Of a stretch of DNA of 64,000 nucleotides, positions 34,642 through 44,355 are shown one piece after another (the stretch's first letter is position 1; each line of letters begins with the position of its first letter). The notes below the pieces were generated by a model. It was not told the DNA's origin and did no database searches. It saw only the letters and a program-made list of their open reading frames with translations. Origin of the DNA: Desulfamplus sp. (GTDB taxonomy: Bacteria; Desulfobacterota; Desulfobacteria; Desulfobacterales; Desulfobacteraceae); contig JADFZQ010000005.1 in assembly GCA_015232455.1 (NCBI GenBank), positions 124,001-188,000 of the forward strand, written 5' to 3'. A program made the position numbers and the translations under genes.

Positions 34642-37296
34642 TTAAGTATCTGAAATAACCGATAAAAAAGCCTCGGTTTCTTGTTGGACTGCACTCATAA
34701 GTAGGTTCATTTTTTCCATCTCCCCACTTTTAGCGGCAAGCTCAATCTTATAAGCCACATCGCTTAATCTATGGGCAGAAGAGTTTGCCGCAACTCCTTT
34801 GATGCTATGTGCCTGCTTCATAACGCCTTGAATATCACCATTACGTAATAACTCTTTTAGGCTTTCTATATACTTTGGTAATGATTCAGAAATGACTTTA
34901 AGAAGTTGTCCTATAACAGCCTCATTTCCGCCTACACGATGCGAAAACTCTTCTTTGTCAAATATTTTTCTTAAATCCAAAACTTCACTTTCTGTTTCAC
35001 TAACTTCACTTTTGATTTCACTTGAACATTGAGTTTCAGGAACACAAATTTTCTTTGATACTTTGATGTGTCTGAGGATTGCAGCACGTAATTTTTCAGA
35101 GTCAACTGGCTTAGATATGTAGTCATTCATTCCAGCATCAATACACACTTTACTATCATCTCGTGTTGCATTAGCTGTCATGGCAATGATTGGAGTGTTG
35201 AAATTTTCACTCCTTATTATCCGTGTTGCTTCAATTCCGTCCATCTCTGGCATCTGAACATCCATCAAAACTATGTCATAGCTATTCTTACGTATTGCAT
35301 CAATAGCCTCTTTGCCATTACAGGCAACATAAGCAGAAATTCCCATTTTTTTTAGAACTATCAATCCAAGACGCTGATTGAACTCATTATCCTCAACCAT
35401 TAAAACAGTAAGTCCATGAAATTCCGAACCTGATATTAAATCAGAGCCATTCATTTTATCAGAGCTGATATAACCGCCGTCAACAACTTCTAAACCCTTC
35501 TCAACCTTTACGGTAAATTTGAATGTAGAGCCTTTCCCATACTCGCTTTGCACTGAAATAGTGCCACCCATAAGCTCAACAAGCCTTTTTGAGATCACAA
35601 GACCAAGACCAGTTCCACCATATTTTCTTGTTGTTGAAGCATCAGCTTGAGAAAACGGCTTAAACATTTTATCTAAACGATCTCTATGAATACCGATACC
35701 AGTGTCGGTTATCTCAAAAGTTATTGTTAAATGCTCTTGTGATTGATTAATTTCATTGGCATTTTGTGATTGAACCACTTCATTCTTGACATCACTTTTA
35801 ACATCAACATCAATATTGATATGACCTTTGGCTGTAAATTTAACAGCATTGTTGAGAAGATTTAAAATAACCTGACGCAAGCGATTAGAATCCCCTTTGA
35901 TAAAACGTGGAGTTTCAGGCGACATGTTGCACCCAAGTGTTAGACCCTTTCCAGAGGCTTTTATCTTTAGCATATCTGTTATCTTGCCAATTAGATTTTT
36001 AAGATCAAAATCAACTGATTCCAAATCAACTTTACCAGCTTCGATTTTTGAAAAATCTAAAATATCTTCAATAAGTGATAGCAATATTTCAGACGATGTA
36101 GAGAGCATATCAACATACTCTTGCTGCTCTTTGTCAAGCTTAGTCTCTTTAATGAGCCTACTCATACCAATGATTACGTTCATCGGCGTTCTTATCTCAT
36201 GGCTCATGTTTGCAAGAAATTCAGATTTTGCACGATTGGCAGATTCAGCAGCCTCTTTTGCTTTTATTAAATTATCTTCCACTCTTTTACGCTCTGCAAC
36301 ATTCCAAACTGAATCCATAAGCAAAGTAAGCTGGCGAACATCTGACTTATCATAGTCATAAGGTTTATTTGCAACCCCTATAACTGCTTGAATAGTATCT
36401 TCAATAATGACTGGCACTGTCATAAATCTGTAAAGATTAGCGTGTCCTTCAGGATAACCTTTTTTAAAAGGGTGTGGAGATTGAAAGTCATTTATAATAA
36501 TAGCCTCTTTCCGCCTGACAGCTTCGCCCCATGCTCCTGTTTTATCAAGATGGTAAATGGTCTGAGGTTCTGTAATTGAACACTCTTTCATAACTTCATT
36601 TGACCACGTATTTAATATAAACTCCTTATTAATTGAATCATAATAGTAGATATAACCTATCTTACTTTCTGTCAGTTCAATAGCTTCAAATAGTGCATAG
36701 TCAAGAAGAGATTTTGCGTTATCTGTTTTGTATTGCGAAATTCTTAAAAGGCTTTGAAGGCGAGCTTCGTTCCTTTTAAGGTATTGTTCATTCAATTTAA
36801 GCCTATTTTCTACTTTTCTACGCTCTATAATTTCGTTCTCAAGTTGAGAGTTTTTAAGCTCTATTTGTTCGTTTTTAAGTTTTATCTCGGCATTTTGAGT
36901 TTCAAGTTGTTTTCGCAAATCATTAATCTCTAAGTGCTTATTAATTCTTGCAAGAACTTCATCTATTAAAAAAGGCTTAGTTATATAATCAACTGCCCCA
37001 ATTGAAAAACCTTTAACTTTATCTGAACTTTCATTATCTGCGGTCAGGAAAATTATAGGAATATCAGATGTTGATGGGTTAGTTTTTAACTTCTGACACA
37101 CTTCAAAACCGTCCATTCCCGGCATACGAATATCAAGCAAAATAAGGTCTGGTTTTCCTTTTATTGCTTTTTGAACTCCACTTTCTCCATTAGTTGCCAC
37201 CATAGGAGAAAAGCCCCAGGATTTTAAAGATTGTGTCAAAATAGCAAGGTTTGTCTGCTTGTCATCAATTATTAAGATATTCTGCTGTTGTTTCAT
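34642..37296 (-). CDS. Hybrid histidine kinase REC-GAF-HisKA-HATPase-REC-Hpt
   Basis: This 884-residue cytoplasmic multidomain kinase has, in order: an N-terminal receiver ([22 protein letters not shown], about 5-120); a coiled coil; a GAF domain (about 195-335); HisKA with [14 protein letters not shown] (about 365-430); HATPase (about 475-600, with [12 protein letters not shown] and [11 protein letters not shown]); a second receiver ([13 protein letters not shown], about 640-755); and a C-terminal Hpt ([17 protein letters not shown]). There is no membrane segment. The full His-Asp-His relay is thus present in one chain. The two genes upstream on this strand also encode hybrid kinases. No DNA-binding regulator is nearby. 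Confidence 0.92.
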   Translation of the reverse strand: MKQQQNILIIDDKQTNLAILTQSLKSWGFSPMVATNGESGVQKAIKGKPDLILLDIRMPGMDGFEVCQKLKTNPSTSDIPIIFLTADNESSDKVKGFSIGAVDYITKPFLIDEVLARINKHLEINDLRKQLETQNAEIKLKNEQIELKNSQLENEIIERRKVENRLKLNEQYLKRNEARLQSLLRISQYKTDNAKSLLDYALFEAIELTESKIGYIYYYDSINKEFILNTWSNEVMKECSITEPQTIYHLDKTGAWGEAVRRKEAIIINDFQSPHPFKKGYPEGHANLYRFMTVPVIIEDTIQAVIGVANKPYDYDKSDVRQLTLLMDSVWNVAERKRVEDNLIKAKEAAESANRAKSEFLANMSHEIRTPMNVIIGMSRLIKETKLDKEQQEYVDMLSTSSEILLSLIEDILDFSKIEAGKVDLESVDFDLKNLIGKITDMLKIKASGKGLTLGCNMSPETPRFIKGDSNRLRQVILNLLNNAVKFTAKGHINIDVDVKSDVKNEVVQSQNANEINQSQEHLTITFEITDTGIGIHRDRLDKMFKPFSQADASTTRKYGGTGLGLVISKRLVELMGGTISVQSEYGKGSTFKFTVKVEKGLEVVDGGYISSDKMNGSDLISGSEFHGLTVLMVEDNEFNQRLGLIVLKKMGISAYVACNGKEAIDAIRKNSYDIVLMDVQMPEMDGIEATRIIRSENFNTPIIAMTANATRDDSKVCIDAGMNDYISKPVDSEKLRAAILRHIKVSKKICVPETQCSSEIKSEVSETESEVLDLRKIFDKEEFSHRVGGNEAVIGQLLKVISESLPKYIESLKELLRNGDIQGVMKQAHSIKGVAANSSAHRLSDVAYKIELAAKSGEMEKMNLLMSAVQQETEAFLSVISDT

Positions 37297-37348
37297 AAAT
37301 TATACCTTTTTAAACAAATATCGCTAATACCAACATTGCACCTATTTT

Positions 37349-38998
37349 CTATAATACTGAAGAGTTAAGAGCTTTTTCCAAAGCAATCTGTAAATCTTTC
37401 ATTGAGTATGGTTTGTGCAAAAATCCCTGTATTTTCTCTGAATTTTCGGGAGACATGGCAGAGGCTTCATCATAGCCACTTGCCAAAATTGCTGGGATAT
37501 CTGGATTTATCTTTCTTATCTTTGATAAAGTTGCCCACCCGTCAAGTTCAGGCATGGAAAGATCAGTGATTATGCAGTTTATAGAGTTTCTATGGATTTT
37601 AAAAAGTTCTACAGCTTCCATACCATTAGCAGCAGATATAACTTTACAACCAATATTTTTTAACACAGATGTTGTCATATTACGCACCATCTGATGGTCT
37701 TCAACGAGCAATACAGTAGGAGATGATTTTATTTTTTGCGGCTGAATTGATTTTTTTAATGGTCGGACTAAGACGTCTAAAGATAGAGGAACAAAAATCA
37801 TAAATGAGCTTCCATGACCTGTTTTACTACTAACAGCAATAATACCCTGCCATGATTTAACTATTCCTAACACAATTGCTAACCCTAATCCACGACCTAT
37901 AAATTTGGTTGTAAAAAAGGGGTCAAATATTTTGCCTATATCCTCTTCTGGAATTCCATATCCAGTATCAGTAACTTCGATATAACCATATTTATCTGAA
38001 GATGGTTTAGCACCAGCAGGAAAGAGGTTAGATTGTGGAATATCAGAGCTGTCTATTAGTTTTGTAATAATATTGATTTTGCCTTTATCTTCGACAATAC
38101 TTTCATAAGCATTTGCAATAAGATGGTTTATAAGTTGCTGCATCTGACTTGCATTTGCATTGATAATAAGCTCTTTATCGGTAAAGTCTGTCTCTATTAT
38201 AATATTGCTATTTGTAAAAGGCGGCATTACTGCCAAACTTCTGCGACAGCACTCTGAAATATCAATAGGTTCAAGCGTAATGATTTTTTGTCCAAGATAT
38301 GTAAGCATTGCACCGCTGACATCAGACGCACGCCAGACAGCTTGAATTGCACTTTTGATATTATCCTTAATATAGGAATCTTCTTCTAAATATTCTAAAG
38401 CTAACTCTAAATGTCCGCTAACAGCATAAAGATAATTATTAAAAAGATGGGCAATTCCTCCTGCCATTTGACCAAGACTTTCAGCTTTTTGGAGTCTTAA
38501 GTTTGCAGCCTCAAGCTCTCTTTGCTTTTCCTCTGACTTTTGACGATCTATTATTTCGTTCTGAAGTTGGATATTTTTAAGTTTTATCTCAGCATTTTGA
38601 GCTTCAAGCTCTTTTCTCAATATATGAATTTCCAAATGACGATTGATCCGTGCAAGAACCTCTTCGGGCTGAAAAGGCTTTGTAATATAATCAACTGCCC
38701 CCATTTGCAGCCCTTTTATTTTATCTGTTTGATCAGAATCTGCGGTTAGAAAGATTACAGGAATTGAGGAAGTAGAGGGATTTGCTCTTAACTTTTCATA
38801 AACTTCAAAACCGTTCATACCCGGCATATAAATATCTAATAAAATAAAATCTGGCTTGCCTTTAATTGCTTTTTGTAAACCACTCTCTCCATTTCGAGCG
38901 ATCATGCAATCAAAATCCCACGATTTTAAATTTTCGGTCAAAACTCCAAGATTTGTAGGGTTATCATCTATTATTAAAATTGTCTGGGATTTTTTCAT
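37349..38998 (-). CDS. Hybrid histidine kinase REC-HK-REC
   Basis: This 549-residue soluble kinase begins with a receiver closely similar to that of the preceding entry ([36 protein letters not shown]), so the two probably arose by duplication. A coiled coil leads to a phosphoacceptor site ([13 protein letters not shown], His near 185), an ATPase domain ([35 protein letters not shown]) and a C-terminal receiver ([14 protein letters not shown]). Its ATG overlaps the stop of the upstream MASE3 kinase by 4 bases (ATGA), so translation is coupled. Confidence 0.9.
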   Translation of the reverse strand: MKKSQTILIIDDNPTNLGVLTENLKSWDFDCMIARNGESGLQKAIKGKPDFILLDIYMPGMNGFEVYEKLRANPSTSSIPVIFLTADSDQTDKIKGLQMGAVDYITKPFQPEEVLARINRHLEIHILRKELEAQNAEIKLKNIQLQNEIIDRQKSEEKQRELEAANLRLQKAESLGQMAGGIAHLFNNYLYAVSGHLELALEYLEEDSYIKDNIKSAIQAVWRASDVSGAMLTYLGQKIITLEPIDISECCRRSLAVMPPFTNSNIIIETDFTDKELIINANASQMQQLINHLIANAYESIVEDKGKINIITKLIDSSDIPQSNLFPAGAKPSSDKYGYIEVTDTGYGIPEEDIGKIFDPFFTTKFIGRGLGLAIVLGIVKSWQGIIAVSSKTGHGSSFMIFVPLSLDVLVRPLKKSIQPQKIKSSPTVLLVEDHQMVRNMTTSVLKNIGCKVISAANGMEAVELFKIHRNSINCIITDLSMPELDGWATLSKIRKINPDIPAILASGYDEASAMSPENSEKIQGFLHKPYSMKDLQIALEKALNSSVL

Positions 38999-41337
38999 AA
39001 TTTATTTCTCCTAATTAGATAAGGCTCTATAAACTCTACAATCTTCTCATCTTCAAAAGCTGCTGCCATGCTGCTAATTTTCTTTGCAAATTTGATATAA
39101 CGTGGATCGATCTTTTTGAGCTTCTCTGTAAAATCTTCAATCTGCACAACTTTACCTAAAGATGCCAATTCATACAAAACTTCAAGTTGTTCAGGCGGCG
39201 GAACAATAATCTCTTCTTTTATAATGTCAATCAAATTTAAATCTTTAGAATATATGTTTGTTCTATCAATTTGGACATCTTCTTTATAAGTATCTTCTTG
39301 ATATAGCCACTCTATTTGCAGGTGATTTTCTATAAATTTGACAAGAGAAACGGCATCTACAGGCTTTGAAAGAAAACCATCACAGCCAATTCTTAAACTC
39401 TCAGATTCATCTAACGGATAACTACTGGCAGATAAAGCTAATATAGGTGTCTTCTGAAAATTTGAGTTTTGGCGAACTCTATTAACAAACTCAAATCCAG
39501 TCATAATTGGCATAACAAGATCAGTTATAATCAAATCTGGTGTAATTTTTTCAACAAGCTCTAAGGCTTTTTCTCCATTTTCCGCCATAAAAATCAAAAA
39601 GCCCAAAGGTTCAAGCATAAGAGCAAGCACCATTCTATTATCCATAATATCATCAACAACAAGAATGGTTATACGCTCTCCTTTATAGCCTGTTATACAT
39701 TGTTCAAAATTGTTTATTGTATGGTGTAGTTTCATCTCAATAACAGGCAGATCAATTTTAAACCAAAATGAACTACCTTTTCCCAATGTGCTTTCAACCT
39801 CAATATCTCCACCCATTAGATTTACAAGCTGTTTGCTTATAGCAAGTCCAAGCCCAGTTCCTTCTGCTCTTCGTGATATATCGCCAACCTGTGTAAATGC
39901 TTTGAACAGGCTGTTTTTATGTTCTGGTGTCATGCCAACTCCTGTATCTGTAATTTTAAATATAAGAGAAACCACTCCAGAATCTTTATTCACATTATTA
40001 TTTGTATTGACGCTGTTATCAGCAACTTTTACTGATATTGTTACTGTGCCTCCGCTATCTGTGAATTTAAGAGCATTGCCAAGTAGATTGAGAATCACCT
40101 GCCTTAAACGTGTCTCGTCAGCATGGACAACTGTTGGCAGAGAGGTATCAAACTCAGTAGCCAAAGATAAACCCTTTTGATGGGCTCTCATCTTTATAAT
40201 ACCCACTATGCTTTCCAAAAACCCTTTAAAATTGAAGTCAATAGGGTGCAACTCCATTTTTCGAGCCTCTATTTTAGAGAGATCGAGAATATCATTAATA
40301 AGCGTAAGAAGATGCTGACCGCTCTGCTCTATTATGTTTAAACCATTTTTCATAAATTCAGTAACTTCTGGACGGCGTTTTAGAATTTGGGCATACCCTA
40401 AAACTCCATTTAAAGGTGTTCGGATTTCGTGGCTCATGTTTGCAAGAAAAGCACTTTTTGCATGGTTGGCAGCTTCTGCCTTATCTTTTGCAATCAGCAA
40501 ATCTTTTTCATTTTCTTTAAGCCTTCTAAACATCAATTGAAAAGGATTTCTTAATCCTGTTACAACAATTGCCAAATAGATCAAATAAAATGAGGCTATT
40601 TTTAAATAATGCCCAATCTGGTTAGATATTCCATAATTACTAATATAGAGTGTAAAACAGAACTCTGTGCCTATAGTTAGCATGGTTGACCAAATGATTA
40701 GTTTATAGACATAAGGGTCAAATGCTTTTCGGTTTTTATAGAGAATAGCCGAAGTTACTGCCAATATTGCTATGATTATATATTCGCTTATAATTTTAAA
40801 TTGAGTTTGATGACCTCTGCCGTCAGGAAAATCCTGAACAAAGCATATTGGAAAAATTTTCCAATAAAAAATAGAGAGCAGAATCAAAATAGAAATCAAA
40901 AAGAACAATCCCATGAAGTTAGTATAAGAAAAACGTGGAATAAAGCGGTTCTTGCTACTGACAAGTGCAAATGCCAAAAGGTTTAAGCTCTCTAAATAAC
41001 GAGCAGCAATCCAGAGTTGATTTGCATAAAATGAGTAGTCAGTAATAATGTTCATGCCTTTGTAAGAGATTGTATGGAATAGATCCAAAATACCAACAAA
41101 TAGATAGGCTATTCCAAGATAGACAAGATTTGGTTCGTCTGTGTAATCTCTCGTATTCCATGAAACTATAAAAAGAGCAAAGGCTATCATAATGCTGAAA
41201 AATTCAGCAAATATGTGGAACATAAGGTAACTATGCAGACTTGAGGCATAGAGAGCAAGAGTTACCAAAACAAGCGTTACAGCCTTTAGCCAAAAATTTG
41301 ATTGGAGGTTTTCATAAAAATTTGTCATTTTGCACAT
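38995..41337 (-). CDS. MASE3 membrane hybrid histidine kinase
   Basis: This 780-residue kinase has an N-terminal MASE3 sensor with about seven to eight membrane helices (residues 15-270), including [22 protein letters not shown], typical of that domain. HisKA follows ([21 protein letters not shown], about 305-370), then HATPase (about 415-530; [24 protein letters not shown]), a receiver ([16 protein letters not shown], about 560-675) and a C-terminal helical extension of about 100 residues. MASE3 ligands are unknown. An internal ATG at 41328 is an alternative start. It is coupled to the downstream REC-HK-REC gene. Confidence 0.9.
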   Translation of the reverse strand: MCKMTNFYENLQSNFWLKAVTLVLVTLALYASSLHSYLMFHIFAEFFSIMIAFALFIVSWNTRDYTDEPNLVYLGIAYLFVGILDLFHTISYKGMNIITDYSFYANQLWIAARYLESLNLLAFALVSSKNRFIPRFSYTNFMGLFFLISILILLSIFYWKIFPICFVQDFPDGRGHQTQFKIISEYIIIAILAVTSAILYKNRKAFDPYVYKLIIWSTMLTIGTEFCFTLYISNYGISNQIGHYLKIASFYLIYLAIVVTGLRNPFQLMFRRLKENEKDLLIAKDKAEAANHAKSAFLANMSHEIRTPLNGVLGYAQILKRRPEVTEFMKNGLNIIEQSGQHLLTLINDILDLSKIEARKMELHPIDFNFKGFLESIVGIIKMRAHQKGLSLATEFDTSLPTVVHADETRLRQVILNLLGNALKFTDSGGTVTISVKVADNSVNTNNNVNKDSGVVSLIFKITDTGVGMTPEHKNSLFKAFTQVGDISRRAEGTGLGLAISKQLVNLMGGDIEVESTLGKGSSFWFKIDLPVIEMKLHHTINNFEQCITGYKGERITILVVDDIMDNRMVLALMLEPLGFLIFMAENGEKALELVEKITPDLIITDLVMPIMTGFEFVNRVRQNSNFQKTPILALSASSYPLDESESLRIGCDGFLSKPVDAVSLVKFIENHLQIEWLYQEDTYKEDVQIDRTNIYSKDLNLIDIIKEEIIVPPPEQLEVLYELASLGKVVQIEDFTEKLKKIDPRYIKFAKKISSMAAAFEDEKIVEFIEPYLIRRNKL

Positions 41338-41349
41338 GCTTTCTTAAAA

Positions 41350-41745
41350 TTAAAACAATTCAAATAAATGAAATTTAGAGGCTTTTTTATCAAAAGTAAT
41401 AACAGACTTACAGCCGTTAGATTTAGCAGAATAGGCAATCAACAAATCAGAAAGGTCATATTTATTACTTTCAGCAGATTCTATAAATTGCTGTAAAGCT
41501 GGTAGAGCTTCAAATGCTAAAACAGGCATTAATAACATGTCATTTATAGAATCTAAAATCTCAGCTCGTGTAATATTATAAACAGATTCTAAGACCCAAA
41601 TTACCTCTAAAACTACAAGTAACGGCACAAACAACCTTGTTTTTTCTGATTCAGCACTTTTAAAAATTTCATAGACTCTTTTGGCTTGAAGTTCATCATC
41701 TTTAGTTAATAAACGAATTAGAATATTTGTATCAACAGCTTTCAT
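41350..41745 (-). CDS. VapC-type PIN-domain toxin
   Basis: This 131-residue PIN-domain protein is probably an RNase toxin. The acidic residues of the metal site are seen as VDTNILIRLL (D4), LLVVLEVIWVLES (Glu near 47), DLSDLLIAYSAKSNGC (Asp near 99) and TFDKKASK (Asp near 119). It overlaps the stop of the AbrB-type antitoxin by 4 bases, the usual layout for a toxin-antitoxin pair. It lies between two signalling genes. Confidence 0.88.
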   Translation of the reverse strand: MKAVDTNILIRLLTKDDELQAKRVYEIFKSAESEKTRLFVPLLVVLEVIWVLESVYNITRAEILDSINDMLLMPVLAFEALPALQQFIESAESNKYDLSDLLIAYSAKSNGCKSVITFDKKASKFHLFELF

Positions 41746-42002
41746 TTAAACTGTTTCCTCATTCTATTTCTAATTGCATCATCTATCTCTTCAGTGGATA
41801 CTGCTTTTCTGTCTGGCTTATGAAGTTTACCAAAAAGATCATCTACTGTTTTAAAAGCTGGTTTTAAAACTGGTCTTATTACAGCTTCCATTTTATCTGT
41901 TATTATGATTTCAATTTTATCTCCTGTATTCAATTTTAACGACTCTCTTATGTTTTTTGGTATAGTAACCTGACCTTTATTTGTAATAGTTGCTAATGCC
42001 AT
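41742..42002 (-). CDS. AbrB/MazE-type antitoxin
   Basis: This 86-residue protein has an N-terminal SpoVT/AbrB swapped-hairpin DNA-binding domain (ATITNKGQVTIPKNIRESLKLNTGDKIEI, residues 4-32) and a C-terminal tail that should neutralise the PIN toxin encoded immediately downstream. AAGGAGG lies 6 bases before the ATG. Autoregulation by the complex binding to its own promoter (about 42003-42060) is expected from the family. Confidence 0.88.
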   Translation of the reverse strand: MALATITNKGQVTIPKNIRESLKLNTGDKIEIIITDKMEAVIRPVLKPAFKTVDDLFGKLHKPDRKAVSTEEIDDAIRNRMRKQFK

Positions 42003-42121
42003 ACAATACCTCCTTAACTATATGGAATAATTTTAGATTTTCTACTTAACTTGCATATAACCTGCCAAGCATCAGAGATGTTGGATTAAGTTTTCCGTGA
42101 TACAAAGAACTCTTGTTGAAA

Positions 42122-42577
42122 TTAGTAGCATAGCTCTATCCAGATATTTCCCATTGTTGTTTTAAACGGAAGAACAAGTATTTTTCTACCCTCAGCGTGA
42201 TCTGCTCTATGAGATTTACCATCTTTGACACCTGCAAGTTTTACTTTAACCTTTTTTCCCATCTCTGTCATTTTAGTGTTCACATGACCAGAAATCATAT
42301 TGCCTATCTCACCAACAGCGTCAGTAATTTCGGCATTAAGCTCTGTCATCTCCTCTCCAAACATTTTAGATACAACGCCAAGAATACTTTTCTCTGTAAA
42401 GCTGACTGCTGCTGTGCCATTAATATCTCCTGAAATTTGAAGCAGCCCAGTAATGTCGCCTTTTGTAATAGAGTTAGTTTTAATATAAGGAGCATCAGGC
42501 TTAAACATTACCGAAGCAGTTGTATCTAATATATGAAAAGTTCCCTCTATAAAGCAGTTTATAATTGCAGCTTCCAT
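42122..42577 (-). CDS. CheX-type chemotaxis phosphatase
   Basis: This 151-residue protein has the CheX pattern: an N-terminal helix (AAIINCFIEGTFHILDTTASVMF) and the central active-site helix ELNAEITDAVGEIGNMISGHVNTKM, which holds the E-x2-N residues that dephosphorylate CheY-P. The C-terminal strand block (KILVLPFKTTMGNIWIELCY) is typical. It is not near the CheC/CheY island at 25-27 kb but could act on those receivers or on those of the adjacent hybrid kinases. Confidence 0.85.
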   Translation of the reverse strand: MEAAIINCFIEGTFHILDTTASVMFKPDAPYIKTNSITKGDITGLLQISGDINGTAAVSFTEKSILGVVSKMFGEEMTELNAEITDAVGEIGNMISGHVNTKMTEMGKKVKVKLAGVKDGKSHRADHAEGRKILVLPFKTTMGNIWIELCY

Positions 42578-42607
42578 ATCATTTTACCTCTTAAAGTAGT
42601 TGATGAA

Positions 42608-42724
42608 TCTATAGCTTTCCAGATAATTATTTTGCCTCTCCCCGCCCTCCCCAAGGGGAGTGAGTATTTATCCCCTCTCCATTGGGGAGGGGACGGGGTG
42701 GGGCAATAGGAATTGCCAATTTAT
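42608..42724 (-). repeat. GC-rich palindromic repeat, copy B (intergenic)
   Basis: The reverse complement of this 117-base segment matches copy A at 27540-27661 almost throughout, including the AT-rich flanks. It therefore lies in the opposite orientation. One end runs through the TAA stop codon of the DUF3999-type gene, and the rest fills the gap to the CheX gene. Confidence 0.93.
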
Positions 42725-44355
42725 TTATCTCTCATTTGAGTCGCAAGTCTCCACGTCATAAATGAAAGCAAACAGAGACCAAAAATAAGAACAGCCCATA
42801 AAAGCCACTTTTTCCAAGGCAATGGAGGTGGTGGTAACTTCAATGCTTCATCACCGCCAAGTATTATTGGTTTAGTGTAGGTTGCATTTAAAATATGCGG
42901 CTTATTTGTGTTAGTTTTACTATTAGAAATATTATTGTAAGTATCTAATCTCTGCTCTTCTATGTTAGCAGAGTTAAGAATCATCTCTGGAATGGTTTGA
43001 GAATCTATATTTTTATTTAAGAGCTTTGCACTTCCATAAGCTAAAGTGTATGGAGGATTGCCGCGAGCAACAAACAAAATTTCGTGCGGTCTCCAGCCAA
43101 TCTTTAGTATCGGAGGATAGACAGCACCTGCAACTCCTGCCCCATCTTCACCTATTTTAATTCGCCAAAACCTGTCAGAGGTAATTGGAAATGTAAATAT
43201 TTCGTTTGAGATTTGATTTGAAATAACACCTCCAACTTTCAGAGAATAAAATATTCCTTCACAACGGTATTGCCAAAGGTTCTCTTTAATTTTAGCAGAT
43301 TGAATTTCTGCTCTAATAATGCTGTTGTTCTGGTGAAATTTAATCTGGACAGCATCTACAGGAAAATAGCCACCAGAGTCAAAATCAACTATCATATTAT
43401 TTGTCTTGCTAAAATTTCCTGTAATCTCTCTCCACTCTCTTTTTATTTTAAGTTCAGCCTTTGGAAAGATAGCTTTAACGCTTAATAGCTGGGCATCTGA
43501 TTTTGAATTTTGCTCTCCTGAGATCAAATCTCCTGAAAGCCAAGAGAGGCGAAGGTATCTGTATAGGTTATTCTCATCAAATGAAATTTGATTTTGATAG
43601 ATCGCATTTCCTCCAAATTTAAGTTTTGCAAGGGTCTTGTTTTTTAAAAAATACCATTGTGTAAGGTCATTACTGCCTTTAAGTTCCACATTGAGAACAA
43701 AATTGTCTCCTCCTCCACTCCATTCAAGTTCAACAGATAGAGGATATGGTTCAAAGTTACTCATATCAAACAGGTAGCCTGTTATTTTGTCATTCTTTGA
43801 TATGATCTCTTGTTGTTTTGAAGAGTCAACACGGATAATAGTTCCATCTTTATTTTGTGTGATGCTCATTGAGAGATCGCCAACTTTTTCACTCCTATTT
43901 TCGTTGTAAAGAGGGAAAAAAGGAATATCAATTTGATATTTATTATTCTCTTCTTTGTTATTTTCTTCTTTGTTATTTTCTTCTTTGTTATTTTCTTCTT
44001 TGTTATTTTCTTCTTTGTTATTTTTTATCTGCTTTTCAGAGATAGGCTCACCCTCTTTAAGAACAACAGACAACGCTTCATCGTTACGCAACATATCACT
44101 ACTATCCAATATATCTGTGCTACGCAACAGATGTGGAACTATCTCCCCGCTGCTATTAAAAATACGAATATCTCCTAAATCTTGACGCAACACTCCTTGA
44201 TAAACAGCTTCTGGCAGTTCCATTTTATAGATTGGACTATCTCCGTTTACATTTAGAGTAAACCCATAAGCAAAATCTTTTGTTGAGAGCGACTCACAGT
44301 AAACAGAGTCAGATGCTGTTGCAAAAAGCAAAATCAAAAATATATATTTTTTCAT
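42721..44355 (-). CDS. DUF3999-type membrane-anchored protein
   Basis: This 544-residue protein has an N-terminal signal peptide (KKYIFLILLFATASDSVYC), a long periplasmic beta-rich part and one C-terminal membrane helix (WLLWAVLIFGLCLLSFMTWRL). The layout and the partner downstream fit DUF3999, a family of unknown function encoded beside DUF2339. Residues near 110-135 are five copies of NNKEE, encoded by a perfect 15-base repeat. The stop codon lies within the edge of the palindromic repeat at 42608-42724. It starts directly after the stop of the DUF2339 gene, with no gap. Confidence 0.8.
   Translation of the reverse strand: MKKYIFLILLFATASDSVYCESLSTKDFAYGFTLNVNGDSPIYKMELPEAVYQGVLRQDLGDIRIFNSSGEIVPHLLRSTDILDSSDMLRNDEALSVVLKEGEPISEKQIKNNKEENNKEENNKEENNKEENNKEENNKYQIDIPFFPLYNENRSEKVGDLSMSITQNKDGTIIRVDSSKQQEIISKNDKITGYLFDMSNFEPYPLSVELEWSGGGDNFVLNVELKGSNDLTQWYFLKNKTLAKLKFGGNAIYQNQISFDENNLYRYLRLSWLSGDLISGEQNSKSDAQLLSVKAIFPKAELKIKREWREITGNFSKTNNMIVDFDSGGYFPVDAVQIKFHQNNSIIRAEIQSAKIKENLWQYRCEGIFYSLKVGGVISNQISNEIFTFPITSDRFWRIKIGEDGAGVAGAVYPPILKIGWRPHEILFVARGNPPYTLAYGSAKLLNKNIDSQTIPEMILNSANIEEQRLDTYNNISNSKTNTNKPHILNATYTKPIILGGDEALKLPPPPLPWKKWLLWAVLIFGLCLLSFMTWRLATQMRDK
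43951..44025 (-). repeat. 15-bp tandem repeat in the DUF3999 gene
   Basis: Five consecutive 15-base units (TTCTTTGTTATTTTC on the + strand) run from 43951 to 44025, the last with one change. They encode NNKEE repeats in the periplasmic domain. The near identity of the units suggests recent, length-variable expansion by slippage. Confidence 0.93.

Noticed and set aside
43933-44185. Tandem repeats that might be taken for a CRISPR array
   Set aside because: Units are 15 bases with no spacers and lie in frame in the DUF3999 gene. The repeats at 13411 and 59281 are likewise coding tandem repeats.
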